A stretch of 64,000 bases of DNA from Streptomyces durocortorensis (GTDB lineage: Bacteria > Actinomycetota > Actinomycetes > Streptomycetales > Streptomycetaceae), in NCBI RefSeq assembly GCF_031760065.1, contig NZ_CP134500.1, positions 3,658,001-3,722,000 on the forward strand, read 5' to 3'. Position numbers and translations under genes: made by a program. Of this stretch, positions 47,323 to 56,017 are shown piece by piece (the first letter of the stretch is position 1; the number at the start of each line of letters is the position of its first letter). Under the pieces are notes generated by a model. That model saw only the letters and a program-made list of their open reading frames with translations. It was not told where the DNA came from and made no database searches.

Positions 47323-48756
47323 ATGAGCGGAACCGAGGCGACGATGCCGGAACAGCGAACTGCGGGGGCGGATCTGCGCATTCCGGTCGTGCCCGGGTTC
47401 GCCCGGCGCGGGGCATCGCTGTCGCAGAAGGCGGCGGGCAAGTCTCTCCGTGGCCGGGTGCCGCGTTCCGCGCACGCCTCGCTTGCCCTGCCACCGGGGC
47501 GGCCGGACGCGGTGCGGGCGGTCGAGGAGTCGAACCGAGGCCGGGTGCCCGGGCTGACGCCGATACGGGTCGGGCGGATGGCGGCCACCCCGTTCGCCTT
47601 CCTGCGGGGTGCGGCCGGGCTGATGGCCCACGACCTGACGGGCACCCCGGTCACCGGCGTGGGCGCCCAGCTCTGCGGCGACGCGCACGCGGCCAACTTC
47701 GGTCTCTATGGCGACGCTCGCGGCAGCCTGGTCATCGATCTGAACGACTTCGACGAGACCGTGTTCGGGCCCTGGGAGTGGGACCTCAAGCGGCTCGCCA
47801 CCTCCCTGGTGCTCGCGGGCCGGGCGGCCGGGGCCGACGAGGACACCTGCCGCCGGGGCGCCTACGACGCCGTCGGCGCCTACCGGCGCACCATGCGGCT
47901 TCTGGCCCGGCTGCCCGCACTCGACGCCTGGAACGCCATCGCGGACGAGGAGCTCGTCTCGCACACCGACGCGCGTGATCTGGCGGGCACCCTGGAGCGG
48001 GTCTCGGAGAAGGCCCGCAACAACACCAGCGCCCGGTTCGCGGCCCGGTCGACGGAGGAGTGCCCAGACGGCGGTCGCCGCTTCGTCGACGCCCCGCCCG
48101 TGCTGCGCCGGGTGCAGGACGCCGAAGCCTCAGCAGTGGCGGCCGGGCTCGGCGGCTATCTCTCCACCGTCTCCGAGGACCGGGCGCCGCTGCTGGCCCG
48201 GTACGCGATCCACGACGTGGCCTTCCGCGTGGTCGGCACCGGCAGCGTGGGCACCCGGTCGTATGTGGTGCTGCTGCTCGACCACCGCAGCGAGCCGCTG
48301 GTACTCCAGGTGAAGGAGGCGCGCCCGTCGGTGCTCGCCCCCCATCTTCCGGCGGTCGGCTTCGATGTTCCGCAGGTGGACCACGAGGGCCGCCGGGTGG
48401 TGCTCGGGCAGAAGAGGATGCAGGTCGTCAGCGACATACTGCTCGGCTGGGCGGACGTCGACGGCAGGCCGTTCCAGGTGCGTCAGTTCAGGAACCGCAA
48501 GGGCAGCGTGGACCCCGCCGCGCTCGCAGCCGACCAGGTCGACGACTACGGGCGGATGACCGGTGCCCTGCTCGCGCGGGCGCACGCGCACAGCGCCGAC
48601 CCCCGCCTGCTGGCGGGCTACTGCGGCAAGAACGACGAGCTCGACGAGGCGGTGGCGGCCTTCGCTGTGACGTACGCCGACCGTACGGAGGCGGATCACG
48701 CCGAGCTGGTGCGGGCGATCAAGGCGGGCCGGCTGGCCGCGGAGTTCGGTATATGA
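47323..48756 (+). CDS. DUF2252 family protein
   Basis: This 477-residue protein starts MSGTEATMPEQRTAGADLRI after GGAGG. DUF2252 landmarks are FAFLRGAAGLMAHDL, LCGDAHAANFGLYGDARGSL, VIDLNDFDETVFGPWEWDLK, RLATSL and QVRQFRNRKGSVD. The GDAHxxNFG and NDFDE blocks recall aminoglycoside-phosphotransferase/kinase-like folds, so a phosphotransfer activity is possible but not established. Alternative starts are at 47293 and 47344. Confidence 0.88.
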   Translation: MSGTEATMPEQRTAGADLRIPVVPGFARRGASLSQKAAGKSLRGRVPRSAHASLALPPGRPDAVRAVEESNRGRVPGLTPIRVGRMAATPFAFLRGAAGLMAHDLTGTPVTGVGAQLCGDAHAANFGLYGDARGSLVIDLNDFDETVFGPWEWDLKRLATSLVLAGRAAGADEDTCRRGAYDAVGAYRRTMRLLARLPALDAWNAIADEELVSHTDARDLAGTLERVSEKARNNTSARFAARSTEECPDGGRRFVDAPPVLRRVQDAEASAVAAGLGGYLSTVSEDRAPLLARYAIHDVAFRVVGTGSVGTRSYVVLLLDHRSEPLVLQVKEARPSVLAPHLPAVGFDVPQVDHEGRRVVLGQKRMQVVSDILLGWADVDGRPFQVRQFRNRKGSVDPAALAADQVDDYGRMTGALLARAHAHSADPRLLAGYCGKNDELDEAVAAFAVTYADRTEADHAELVRAIKAGRLAAEFGI

Positions 48757-48881
48757 CGGGTCCCTGAGGTGGTCCTTGGCCGGTCCTTGACGGGCCGCTG
48801 GCGGCTCCCCGAGGCGGTGGGCTCCGGGCCGGGGCCCACCGCGTGTGCCGGACCGCCGGGCCGTGGCCATACGCTGGACGG

Positions 48882-49814
48882 GTGACCCACGAAGCCGCCG
48901 GGGTGCCGACCACCCGGAACGATGATGACCGGCAGGACAACGACCGGCCGGACGCGCCGCAGCCCACGCCGGAAGCGCAGGGTGCGCCGGGCGACGCGGA
49001 TGCTGCCGCCGGGCAGTCCGCCGAGCCGCAGGACGCCGCTGCGCGCCCCGAGGCGCGGCTCGCCAAGGCGGTGCAGGCCGCCGAGCAGGCGTTGATCGAG
49101 TTCGAGATCGCGGTGGAGACCTTCCGGGTGGAGGTCGAGAACTTCTCCCGGCTGCACCATCAGAAGCTCGGCCCGATGTACGCCCGCCTCGACGAGCTGG
49201 ACGCCTTGATCGCCGAGGCGCGGGCCGCACGCACCGGTGACCCCGAGGACCAGCGCAAGGCCCGCGAGGCGCGGGCGGTGGTCATGCCGATGCCCGGCGT
49301 CGACGAGCTGTTCCACGACTGGATGGACACCGACGGGCTGTCCCCCGAGGCCGCTGCCATGCTCACCGAGCAGCCGGTCCGGCCGCCGAAGCGGGTCAGG
49401 CCGAGCGAGGAGGCCCGCAAGCTCTACCGGGATCTGGCTCGCAAGGCGCATCCGGACCTCGCCCAGGACGAGCCGGAGCGGGCGCGCCGGGACGAGTTCA
49501 TCGCCCGGGTGAACGCCGCCTACGGCCGCGGCGATGTCGAGCTGCTCAAGGAGCTCGTGGCGGAGTGGGAGGCGGGTCCCGTGCAGCCGCCGGCCCCGCT
49601 GAGCGAGAGCGAGGAGCTCTACGCCCGGCTGGAGTGGCTCAGCAGGCGCAAGGAGCTGCTGACGGTGCTGGCCAAGGAGCTGGAGGAGAGCGCCATCGGC
49701 TCGATGCTCCGGATGGCCCCGGACGATCCGGACCAGCTGCTGGAGGACATCGGTGAGCAGTTGCTGGGCGAGGTGTCCCGGCGTGAGGCCGAGCTCGCGG
49801 AAATGGTGCAGTAG
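48882..49814 (+). CDS. J-domain-like protein with coiled coil
   Basis: This 310-residue protein starts at GTG (MTHEAAGVPTTRNDDDRQDN). A disordered N-terminus leads to a coiled coil (about 60-115), then a J-domain-like stretch at 175-220: EEARKLYRDLARKAHPDLAQ with HPD at 190-192, and DEFIARVNAAYGRGDVELLK. A helical C-terminus follows. A real HPD would allow stimulation of a DnaK ATPase, but no zinc finger or substrate domain of DnaJ is present. The rhodanese gene follows after 46 bases. Confidence 0.8.
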   Translation: MTHEAAGVPTTRNDDDRQDNDRPDAPQPTPEAQGAPGDADAAAGQSAEPQDAAARPEARLAKAVQAAEQALIEFEIAVETFRVEVENFSRLHHQKLGPMYARLDELDALIAEARAARTGDPEDQRKAREARAVVMPMPGVDELFHDWMDTDGLSPEAAAMLTEQPVRPPKRVRPSEEARKLYRDLARKAHPDLAQDEPERARRDEFIARVNAAYGRGDVELLKELVAEWEAGPVQPPAPLSESEELYARLEWLSRRKELLTVLAKELEESAIGSMLRMAPDDPDQLLEDIGEQLLGEVSRREAELAEMVQ

Positions 49815-49860
49815 CGTTCCGGGTGACTCTGCCGCGTACGTACGAGAGAAGGCATGACCC

Positions 49861-50205
49861 ATGAATTTCGCCCCGCTGCCCTCGGTGAACGCCGCGGAGG
49901 TGCCGTCGGACGGCTTCGTCCTGGACGTCCGCGAGAACGACGAGTGGGCGGCCGGTCACGTCGAGGGTGCGCTGCACATCCCGATGAGCGACTTCGTGGG
50001 CCGGTTCGGCGAGCTGACCGAGGCCGTCGAGGACGGCCGGCGCGTGCATGTGATGTGCCGGGTCGGCGGGCGGTCGGCCCAGGTCACCCAGTACCTGACC
50101 CAGCAGGGCATCGACGCGGTGAACATCGACGGCGGCATGCAGGCGTGGGACGGCGCCGGGCGCCCCATGGTCACGGACAACGGGACGCCGGCCTTCGTCC
50201 TCTGA
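49861..50205 (+). CDS. Single-domain rhodanese (sulfurtransferase)
   Basis: This 114-residue protein has the rhodanese pattern: VLDVRENDEWAAGHVEGALH, IPMSD, active-site Cys66 in VMCRVGGRSAQVTQYL, and NIDGGMQAWDGAGRPM. It transfers sulfane sulfur via a cysteine persulfide and is cytosolic. It is probably co-transcribed with the J-domain-like gene. The loop CRVGGRS is of the six-residue sulfurtransferase type. Confidence 0.95.
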   Translation: MNFAPLPSVNAAEVPSDGFVLDVRENDEWAAGHVEGALHIPMSDFVGRFGELTEAVEDGRRVHVMCRVGGRSAQVTQYLTQQGIDAVNIDGGMQAWDGAGRPMVTDNGTPAFVL

Positions 50206-50230
50206 GCGCTGCGGGGCCCGGGGCGAGCGG

Positions 50231-51388
50231 TCAGCCGAGCGGGTGGGCTGCCAACAGGTCCCCCAGGGCCTCTTCGTGGGCCGCGGCGGGGCCGAGGGAG
50301 AGTTCGATCTGCTTCGCCCAGGCGTGGAAGCGGTGCAGGGGGTAGTCGGTGTCCGCACCGAAGCCGCCGTGCAGATGCTGCGCGCTCTGCACGACGCGAC
50401 GGACTCCGTCGGAGGCCCAGATCTTCGCCACCGCGATGTCTCCCGCAGCGGGCAACGGACCCCCGGCGTCGGTGGAGATCCGCCAGGCGGCCTGCCAGAG
50501 CGTCGCCTCCATCGCCCGCAGATCGATGTACCGGTCGGCGGCCTGCACCGCCACCGCTTGGAATGTGGCGACCGGGAACCCGAACTGCTCACGCTTGCCG
50601 GTGTATTCGGCGGTCATCTCCAGCACCCGCTCGCCCAGCCCGAGGGCCAGCGCGCAGGTGCCCGTGGTGAGCAGCGACCGTAGCCAGTCCCAGCATCCCG
50701 GGGCGTCGATCAGCTCACGGGCCTCGATGCGCACGGCGTCGAGCCGGACTTCGGCCAGCCGTTCGCCGCTGGTGGAGACCTGTTCCGCCAGGGTGACGCC
50801 GTCACGGGTGCGGTGCACGAGGGCCAGGACCGCGCCGCCCTCGGCGGTGTGGGCGGGCACGGCGATCCAGTCGGCCACCTGGGCCCAGGGAACCGCGGAC
50901 TGCATCCCGTCGAGCACCCAGCCGGAGTCTCCTGGCGGCGTCTCGTTCTCTCCGTACGGCCGTGCGACGACGGCGAGTTCGGCAGGGTCGTGGCCGCTGC
51001 GCCCGTTGGCCCCGGCGGTCAGGATCAGCTCGCCCCTGGCGGCCCGGGGCAGCAACTCCGCCGCGAGGGTGCTCTCCCCGTACCGCTGGATCGTCATCGC
51101 GACCGCACAGCTCTCCAGCAGCGGCACCCGGGCCAACACCTTGGCCGACTCCCGCAGGACCAGGCAGAGCGTGATCGGGCCGAGCCCCGCGCCGCCGTGG
51201 TGCGGCGACAGAGTGAGCCCGAGCAGATCCGTACGCGCCAGCTCCTGCCACAGCTGCCGGTCGATGTCCTCCGCCACGGCGCCCGGTGTCAGGGCGGGGC
51301 TGGGCACCCGGTCGGGTGCGACGCCCGAGAAGACGGCCCTGGCCGCCTCGACGGCTGCCTGCTGTTCCTCGGTGAAGGTGAAGTCCAC
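50231..51388 (-). CDS. Acyl-CoA dehydrogenase family protein
   Basis: This 385-residue protein begins MDFTFTEEQQAAVEAARAVF. The N-terminal helical domain includes DLLGLTLSPHHGGAGLGPIT, the middle beta domain WVLDGMQSAVPWAQVADWIA, and the C-terminal domain TAEYTGKREQFGFPVATFQA plus QHLHGGFGADTDYPLHRFHA. It is an FAD-dependent acyl-CoA dehydrogenase of the short FadE type found in steroid and lipid gene sets. A TAGAACAGGTTCTA palindrome sits 48 bases upstream. It lies after paaE on the same strand but has its own probable promoter. Confidence 0.9.
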   Translation of the reverse strand: MDFTFTEEQQAAVEAARAVFSGVAPDRVPSPALTPGAVAEDIDRQLWQELARTDLLGLTLSPHHGGAGLGPITLCLVLRESAKVLARVPLLESCAVAMTIQRYGESTLAAELLPRAARGELILTAGANGRSGHDPAELAVVARPYGENETPPGDSGWVLDGMQSAVPWAQVADWIAVPAHTAEGGAVLALVHRTRDGVTLAEQVSTSGERLAEVRLDAVRIEARELIDAPGCWDWLRSLLTTGTCALALGLGERVLEMTAEYTGKREQFGFPVATFQAVAVQAADRYIDLRAMEATLWQAAWRISTDAGGPLPAAGDIAVAKIWASDGVRRVVQSAQHLHGGFGADTDYPLHRFHAWAKQIELSLGPAAAHEEALGDLLAAHPLG

Positions 51389-51434
51389 TGTTCCGGCCTC
51401 CCGCTAACCGTTGACGCCCTGACGGGTCGTCAAG

Positions 51435-51450
51435 ATAGAACAGGTTCTAT
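51435..51450. promoter_or_regulatory. KstR-like palindrome upstream of the acyl-CoA dehydrogenase
   Basis: ATAGAAC-AG-GTTCTAT is a perfect inverted repeat; its core TAGAACAGGTTCTA fits the KstR consensus TnnAACnnGTTnnA. It lies 47-62 bases before the acyl-CoA dehydrogenase start. No kstR gene is in the window. Confidence 0.6.
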
Positions 51451-51483
51451 GGGAAGGGAACAGTGCGGCGGTGCGCGGGGGCG

Positions 51484-52542
51484 TCAGCGGTCGAAGTCCA
51501 GCTCCACCTCCGGGGTGAGCGGATGCGACTGGCAGGCCAGCACGAAGCCCGCCTCGGTCTCCTCCGGCTCCAGCGCGAAGTTGCGGTCCATCCGGACCTC
51601 GCCCGCGACCAGGAACGCCCGGCACGTCCCGCACACCCCGCCCTTGCAGGCGTACGGAGCGTCCGAGCGGCTCCGCAGCACCGTCTCCAGCAGGGATTCG
51701 GAATCCTCCACAGGCCAGCTGCCCGAGCGGCCGTGGAGCGTCGCCGTCAGCGTGGAGTCGGACGGGGCGGCGACCTTGACCACCGTGGCGTCGGAGGGGC
51801 TGTCGTCGACGTGGAAGATCTCCTGGTGGATCCGGGACCGGTCGACGCCGAGCGCGCGCAGCGCCTTCTCCGTGCCCTGCACGAGGCCGAGCGGACCGCA
51901 CAGGAACCAGCCGTCCACCTCCTCCACCGGAAGCATCGCGGGCAGCAGACCGGTGAGCCGTTCGGTGTCCAGCCGCCCGGAGGGGAGACCGGCCGACTGC
52001 TCCTCCCGGGAGAGCGCGGTGACCAGCTGGAAGCGGTCCGGATAGCGGTCCTTGAGGTCGGCCACCTCGTCCAGGAACATCGTCGAGGCCGCCGTGCGGT
52101 CGCTGCGGATCAGGCAGAACCGTGCGGACGGCTCCCGGTCCAACAGGGTGGCCGCCATCGACAGCACTGGAGTGATGCCGCTTCCGCCGACCACTGCCGC
52201 GAACAGGCCGGGACGCGGCTCCAGGACGAAGCGGCCCATCGGGGGCATGGCCTCCACCCGGTCGCCGACGGCCAGCTCCTTCAGGGCGTACGTGGAGAAC
52301 GCCCCGCCCTCGACCATGCGGATGCCCACCCGCAGTACCGGTTCGCCGGGCTGCTCGGTGGCCGGTGCGCAGATCGAGTACGAGCGGCGGATCTCCTCGC
52401 CGTCCACGGTGTAGCGCACGTTCAGATGCTGGCCGGGGGTGTGGCGGAAGGTCTCGCGCAGCTCGGCCGGCACGGCGAGGGTCACGGCCACCGCATCGTC
52501 AGTGATCCGTTCGATCGCGCTGACCCGGAGCGGATGGAACAT
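51484..52542 (-). CDS. paaE: Phenylacetyl-CoA epoxidase reductase subunit PaaE
   Basis: This 352-residue protein begins MFHPLRVSAIERITDDAVAV. An FAD domain (IRRSYSICAP, GAFSTYALKEL), an NAD(P) domain (LFAAVVGGSGITPVLSMAAT, GWFLCGPLGLVQ) and a C-terminal plant-type [2Fe-2S] domain (DAPYACKGGVCGTCRAFLVA and a last Cys in VLACQS) give the PaaE architecture. It passes electrons from NADPH to the PaaABCD oxygenase. It starts directly after the paaD stop. Confidence 0.95.
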   Translation of the reverse strand: MFHPLRVSAIERITDDAVAVTLAVPAELRETFRHTPGQHLNVRYTVDGEEIRRSYSICAPATEQPGEPVLRVGIRMVEGGAFSTYALKELAVGDRVEAMPPMGRFVLEPRPGLFAAVVGGSGITPVLSMAATLLDREPSARFCLIRSDRTAASTMFLDEVADLKDRYPDRFQLVTALSREEQSAGLPSGRLDTERLTGLLPAMLPVEEVDGWFLCGPLGLVQGTEKALRALGVDRSRIHQEIFHVDDSPSDATVVKVAAPSDSTLTATLHGRSGSWPVEDSESLLETVLRSRSDAPYACKGGVCGTCRAFLVAGEVRMDRNFALEPEETEAGFVLACQSHPLTPEVELDFDR

Positions 52543-53040
52543 CTACAACTCCTTGAAATGGTCGAACGGTTCACGACAGGCGACGCAGCGGCGCAGGGCC
52601 TTGCACGCCGTGGAGGAGAACCGGCTGAGCAACTCCGTTTCCGTGGAGCCGCAGTTCGGGCAGCGCACCGAGAGCGTCAGCGGCACGGGGCCGCCGTCGG
52701 CACTGTGGGCGCGCGGCGGCGCGATACCGAACTCGGCGAGCTTGCGGCGGCCTTCGGCGCTGATGTCGTCCGTCGACCAGGCCGGAGCCAGAACCGTGAC
52801 CACGGAGACCTCCGGCACGCCGTGGTCGTGCAGCACCCGCTCGATATCGGCCGACATTGCCTCGATCGCCGGGCAGCCGGTGTAGGTCGGGGTGAGCCGC
52901 ACGGTCACCTTGCCCGGTCCGTCCACTGTGACGTCCCGCAGGACGCCGAGCTCCGCGAGGGTCAGCACCGGGAGCTCCGGGTCGGGCACGGAACCCGCGA
53001 GACCACGCAGCTCCGCCTCCAGCAGGGTGTCGGTCACCAT
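52543..53040 (-). CDS. paaD: Phenylacetyl-CoA epoxidase assembly subunit PaaD
   Basis: This 165-residue protein starts MVTDTLLEAELRGLAGSVPD. The N-terminal DUF59/MIP18-type domain (VPDPELPVLTLAELGVLRDV, TYTGCPAIEAM) is followed by a zinc-ribbon-like C-terminus (RCPNCGSTETELLS and CVACREPFDHFKEL). PaaD is thought to mature the metal centre of the complex. The start overlaps the paaC end by seven bases. Confidence 0.94.
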   Translation of the reverse strand: MVTDTLLEAELRGLAGSVPDPELPVLTLAELGVLRDVTVDGPGKVTVRLTPTYTGCPAIEAMSADIERVLHDHGVPEVSVVTVLAPAWSTDDISAEGRRKLAEFGIAPPRAHSADGGPVPLTLSVRCPNCGSTETELLSRFSSTACKALRRCVACREPFDHFKEL

Positions 53041-53822
53041 GACGCCCCCGGGTGGCTGCGGTGCAGATGCTGCATTTCGGCGAGCATGCGGCCGAACGGC
53101 TCGGTGTGCAGACCCTGCCGCCCCGCCCCTGCCGCCCAGCCTCCGGACTGCGGGCCCGTCGGGAGCGTCAGCGTGGCCCGCTCGACGACGTCGGTGACGG
53201 CGCGGAGCCAACTTCCTTGCAGTGCCTGCCAGTCGATACCTGTGTTGTCGGAGCCGCCGGAGCCGCCGGAGCCGCCGGTGGCGTTGGTGCCGTCGGTGGC
53301 GTTGGTGCCGTCGGTGGCGGCGGAGTTGAGGTCTTCGATCGGCTGGAACAGCTCGCCGGTGAACCGCCACAGCGCGTCCAGACCGCTCTGCATCCGGCTG
53401 TGGCTCTCCTCGGTACCGTCGCCGAGCCGCAGGACCCACTGCTCGGCGTGGTCGCGGTGGTAGGCCACCTCCTTCACGGCCTTGGCCGCGAGGCCGACGA
53501 ACTCGCCGTCCCCGGCCGCTAGCCGCTCGTACAGCAGATGCTGATACACGGAGAAGTAGAGCTGCCGGGCGATGGTGTGGGCGAAGTCCCCGTTCGGCTG
53601 CTCCACCAGCTGGAGGTTGCGGAAGGCCCGCTCCTCGCGGAGGTAGGCCAGCTCGTCCTCGTCACCGGCGAGCGAGAGCAGCACCCGGGCCTGTCCCAGC
53701 AGGTCCAGGGCGATGTTGGCGAGAGCCACCTCCTCCTCCAGGACGGGGGCGTGACCCGCCCACTCCCCCAGCCGGTGCGAGAGCACCAGCGCGTCGTCGC
53801 CCAGGGCGAGAGCCGCGCTCAC
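53034..53822 (-). CDS. paaC: Phenylacetyl-CoA epoxidase structural subunit PaaC
   Basis: This 262-residue protein begins at GTG ([20 protein letters not shown]). It is a ferritin-like fold without a full di-iron set, with NIALDLLGQARVLLSLAG and KEVAYHRDHAEQWVLRLGDG. It partners PaaA. Near residues 168-190 there is a low-complexity insert (TDGTNATDGTNATGGSGGSG) encoded by short tandem DNA repeats, in place of the usual compact loop. The GTGA overlap with paaB indicates coupling. Confidence 0.94.
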   Translation of the reverse strand: MSAALALGDDALVLSHRLGEWAGHAPVLEEEVALANIALDLLGQARVLLSLAGDEDELAYLREERAFRNLQLVEQPNGDFAHTIARQLYFSVYQHLLYERLAAGDGEFVGLAAKAVKEVAYHRDHAEQWVLRLGDGTEESHSRMQSGLDALWRFTGELFQPIEDLNSAATDGTNATDGTNATGGSGGSGGSDNTGIDWQALQGSWLRAVTDVVERATLTLPTGPQSGGWAAGAGRQGLHTEPFGRMLAEMQHLHRSHPGASW

Positions 53823-54109
53823 AGGTGCTTCACCCCTTCCGGGATCTCGTAGAACGTCGGGTGGCGGTAGGGCTTGTCCCCGGCCGGCTCGAAGAAGGAG
53901 TCCTTCTCGTCGGGGGAGGAAGCGGTGATCGCGGTGGAGGGGACCACCCAGAGCGAGACGCCTTCCGAGCGGCGGGTGTAGAGGTCACGGGCGTTGCGCA
54001 GGGCCATCTCGGCGTCGGGCGCGTGCAGGCTGCCCGCGTGGGTGTGGGACAGCCCGCGCCGGGAGCGCACGAACACCTCCCAGAGAGGCCAGTCGGTCGA
54101 GCTGCTCAT
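53819..54109 (-). CDS. paaB: Phenylacetyl-CoA epoxidase subunit PaaB
   Basis: This 96-residue protein reads [50 protein letters not shown] and ending EIPEGVKHL. Length and motifs are those of PaaB, the small bridging subunit. It overlaps both neighbours by four bases. The long open frame upstream on this strand is a shadow of paaA and is rejected. Confidence 0.95.
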   Translation of the reverse strand: MSSSTDWPLWEVFVRSRRGLSHTHAGSLHAPDAEMALRNARDLYTRRSEGVSLWVVPSTAITASSPDEKDSFFEPAGDKPYRHPTFYEIPEGVKHL

Positions 54110-55197
54110 GCCGTCTCCTCCACCTGCTGTGCGGGCTGTGCGGGCTGTGCGGGCGCTTCGGCGGCCAGGGTGGCCGGGCTGTGCTTGGCGGCGTACGCGG
54201 CCGCCGCGTCCCGGACCCAGGCGCCCTCCTCGTGGGCCCTGCGACGCTGGGTGATCCGCTGTTCGTTGCAGGGGCCGTTGCCCTTGAGGACCTCGTGGAA
54301 CTCCGCCCAGTCGATCGCGCCGAAGTCGTGCTGGCCGCGCTCCTCGTTCCACCGGATATCGGGGTCCGGGAGCTCCAGGCCCAGCGCCTCGGCCTGCGGT
54401 ACGCAGATGTCCACGAAGCGCTGACGCAGCTCGTCGTTGGAGTGCCGCTTGATCTTCCAGGCCATGGACTGCTCGGAGTGGGACGAGGCGTCGTCGGGCG
54501 GGCCGAACATCATCAAGGACGGCCACCACCAGCGGTTCACCGCGTCCTGGGCCATGGCGTGCTGGGCCTCGGTGCCACGGCTGAGGGCGAGCAGCAGCTC
54601 GTAACCCTGGCGCTGGTGGAAGGACTCCTCCTTGCAGATGCGGACCATGGCGCGGGCGTAGGGGCCGTAGGAGCAGCGGCACAGCGGCACCTGGTTGGTG
54701 ATCGCCGCCCCGTCCACCAGCCAGCCGATCGCGCCAACGTCGGCCCAGGTCAGCGTGGGGTAGTTGAAGATCGACGAATAGCGCTGGCGGCCTGCGTGGA
54801 GCTTGTCGAGCAGCTCCTCACGGCTGGTGCCCAGGGTCTCGGCCGCGCTGTAGAGATAGAGCCCGTGGCCTGCTTCGTCCTGCACCTTGGCCATCAGGAT
54901 CGCCTTCCGCCGCAGCGAGGGCGCGCGGGTGATCCAGTTCGCCTCGGGCTGCATGCCGATGATTTCCGAGTGGGCGTGCTGGGCCATCTGGCGGACCAGC
55001 GTCGCTCGGTAGGCATCGGGCATCCAGTCGCGCGGCTCGATCCGCTCGTCGGCCGCCACGGCCGCGTCGAACGTCACGATGCGCTCCGCGTCCGCCGGGT
55101 CCACGGCGTCGGCCGCATTCCCCGCAGCCCCCGCAGGTGCCGCATTCGCCGTGCCGGACGTCCTCTGCGTCGTCTGGTCCGCAGTCACTGCCGCCAT
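54106..55197 (-). CDS. paaA: Phenylacetyl-CoA epoxidase catalytic subunit PaaA
   Basis: This 363-residue protein has an extended N-terminus, then the ferritin-like di-iron domain: [60 protein letters not shown], and the C-terminal [19 protein letters not shown]. The Glu and Glu-x-x-His ligands of the iron centre are visible. It forms the ring-1,2-epoxide of phenylacetyl-CoA. It is first gene of paaABCDE, with a TetR-type operator just upstream. Confidence 0.96.
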   Translation of the reverse strand: MAAVTADQTTQRTSGTANAAPAGAAGNAADAVDPADAERIVTFDAAVAADERIEPRDWMPDAYRATLVRQMAQHAHSEIIGMQPEANWITRAPSLRRKAILMAKVQDEAGHGLYLYSAAETLGTSREELLDKLHAGRQRYSSIFNYPTLTWADVGAIGWLVDGAAITNQVPLCRCSYGPYARAMVRICKEESFHQRQGYELLLALSRGTEAQHAMAQDAVNRWWWPSLMMFGPPDDASSHSEQSMAWKIKRHSNDELRQRFVDICVPQAEALGLELPDPDIRWNEERGQHDFGAIDWAEFHEVLKGNGPCNEQRITQRRRAHEEGAWVRDAAAAYAAKHSPATLAAEAPAQPAQPAQQVEETA

Positions 55198-55210
55198 CCC
55201 GGGCTCCCTA

Positions 55211-55228
55211 CCGACCGATCGTTCGGTT
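55211..55228. promoter_or_regulatory. TetR (PaaR-type) operator upstream of paaA
   Basis: CCGACCGATCGTTCGGTT is identical, as its reverse complement, to the site at 59852-59869 between paaN and the tetR gene. It is a near-palindrome, 14 bases before the paaA start codon, so binding would block transcription or initiation. Confidence 0.75.
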
Positions 55229-55288
55229 CCTTGACTTCAATGGTGAGTCGGAGGCCCGTAGGGTGTCAACCCTGTGGATAACTGAGCT

Positions 55289-56017
55289 GTGATCGACGGT
55301 GAGCGGGGCGGGATGGATTCGGATCACGACGGGAGCTCTGCCGACGGCAAGCAGGGCGCCGACGGCATAGCCGGGCTCTCCTTCCCCTACCAGGTGGTCG
55401 CGGCCCTGGCGCTCTCCCTGATCGGGCTCCTCGCCTGCGCCCACGTGGCCATGGTTTTTCTGCACGTCAGCCCGTCCAACACGGTGACCAAGCAGCACGG
55501 GAAAACGATCGACGACTGGGTCTATCCGGAGTTCGAACAGAACTGGAAGCTCTTCGCGCCGAACCCGCTCCAGCAGAACGTCGCCATCCATGTGCGGGCC
55601 GACGTGGTGGGGGCGGACGGCCGCCGTACCACCCGTTGGATGAGCCTGACCCACGAGGACGCCAAGGCGATACGCGGCAATCTCTTCCCCAGCCACGTGC
55701 ATCAGAACGAGCTCCGCCGGGGCTGGGACTTCTACGTCAACTCCCACGACAGCGAGAACCGTCCCAACGGCCTGCGCGGCGATCTCTCCGAGCGGTACAT
55801 CCGGCGCATTGCGATGCTGCGGCTGAGCGAGCGCGACTACGGCGGCACGATCGAGCGCATCCAGCTCCGCTCCGCCACCACCTCCGTCGCCCCGCCCCCG
55901 TGGAGCACCGAGAAGATCAGCACCAAGCCCGTCTACCGCGTACTCCCCTGGTGGACCGTGACCCCGGACGACCTCCCCGCCGACGGCGCGGCGCACGACG
56001 TGGAGGACAACCAGTGA
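55289..56017 (+). CDS. DUF5819 family membrane protein
   Basis: This 242-residue protein starts at GTG (55289); an ATG at 55313 (MDSDHDGSSADG) is an equally likely start. One membrane helix (VVAALALSLIGLLACAHVAM) is followed by an external domain with WVYPEFEQNWKLFAPNPLQQ and ERDYGGTIERIQLRSATTSV. The QNWKLFAPNP block is the DUF5819 hallmark and resembles the WxFFTxNP block of SdpA proteins. It overlaps the HTTM gene by four bases. A DnaA-like box is at 55273-55281. Confidence 0.85.
   Translation: MIDGERGGMDSDHDGSSADGKQGADGIAGLSFPYQVVAALALSLIGLLACAHVAMVFLHVSPSNTVTKQHGKTIDDWVYPEFEQNWKLFAPNPLQQNVAIHVRADVVGADGRRTTRWMSLTHEDAKAIRGNLFPSHVHQNELRRGWDFYVNSHDSENRPNGLRGDLSERYIRRIAMLRLSERDYGGTIERIQLRSATTSVAPPPWSTEKISTKPVYRVLPWWTVTPDDLPADGAAHDVEDNQ

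Noticed and set aside
55636..56013. Longer N-terminus for the HTTM protein (570 residues)
   Set aside because: The extension is the wrong frame of the DUF5819 gene; the GTG at 56014 has a good ribosome site and the standard stop-start overlap.
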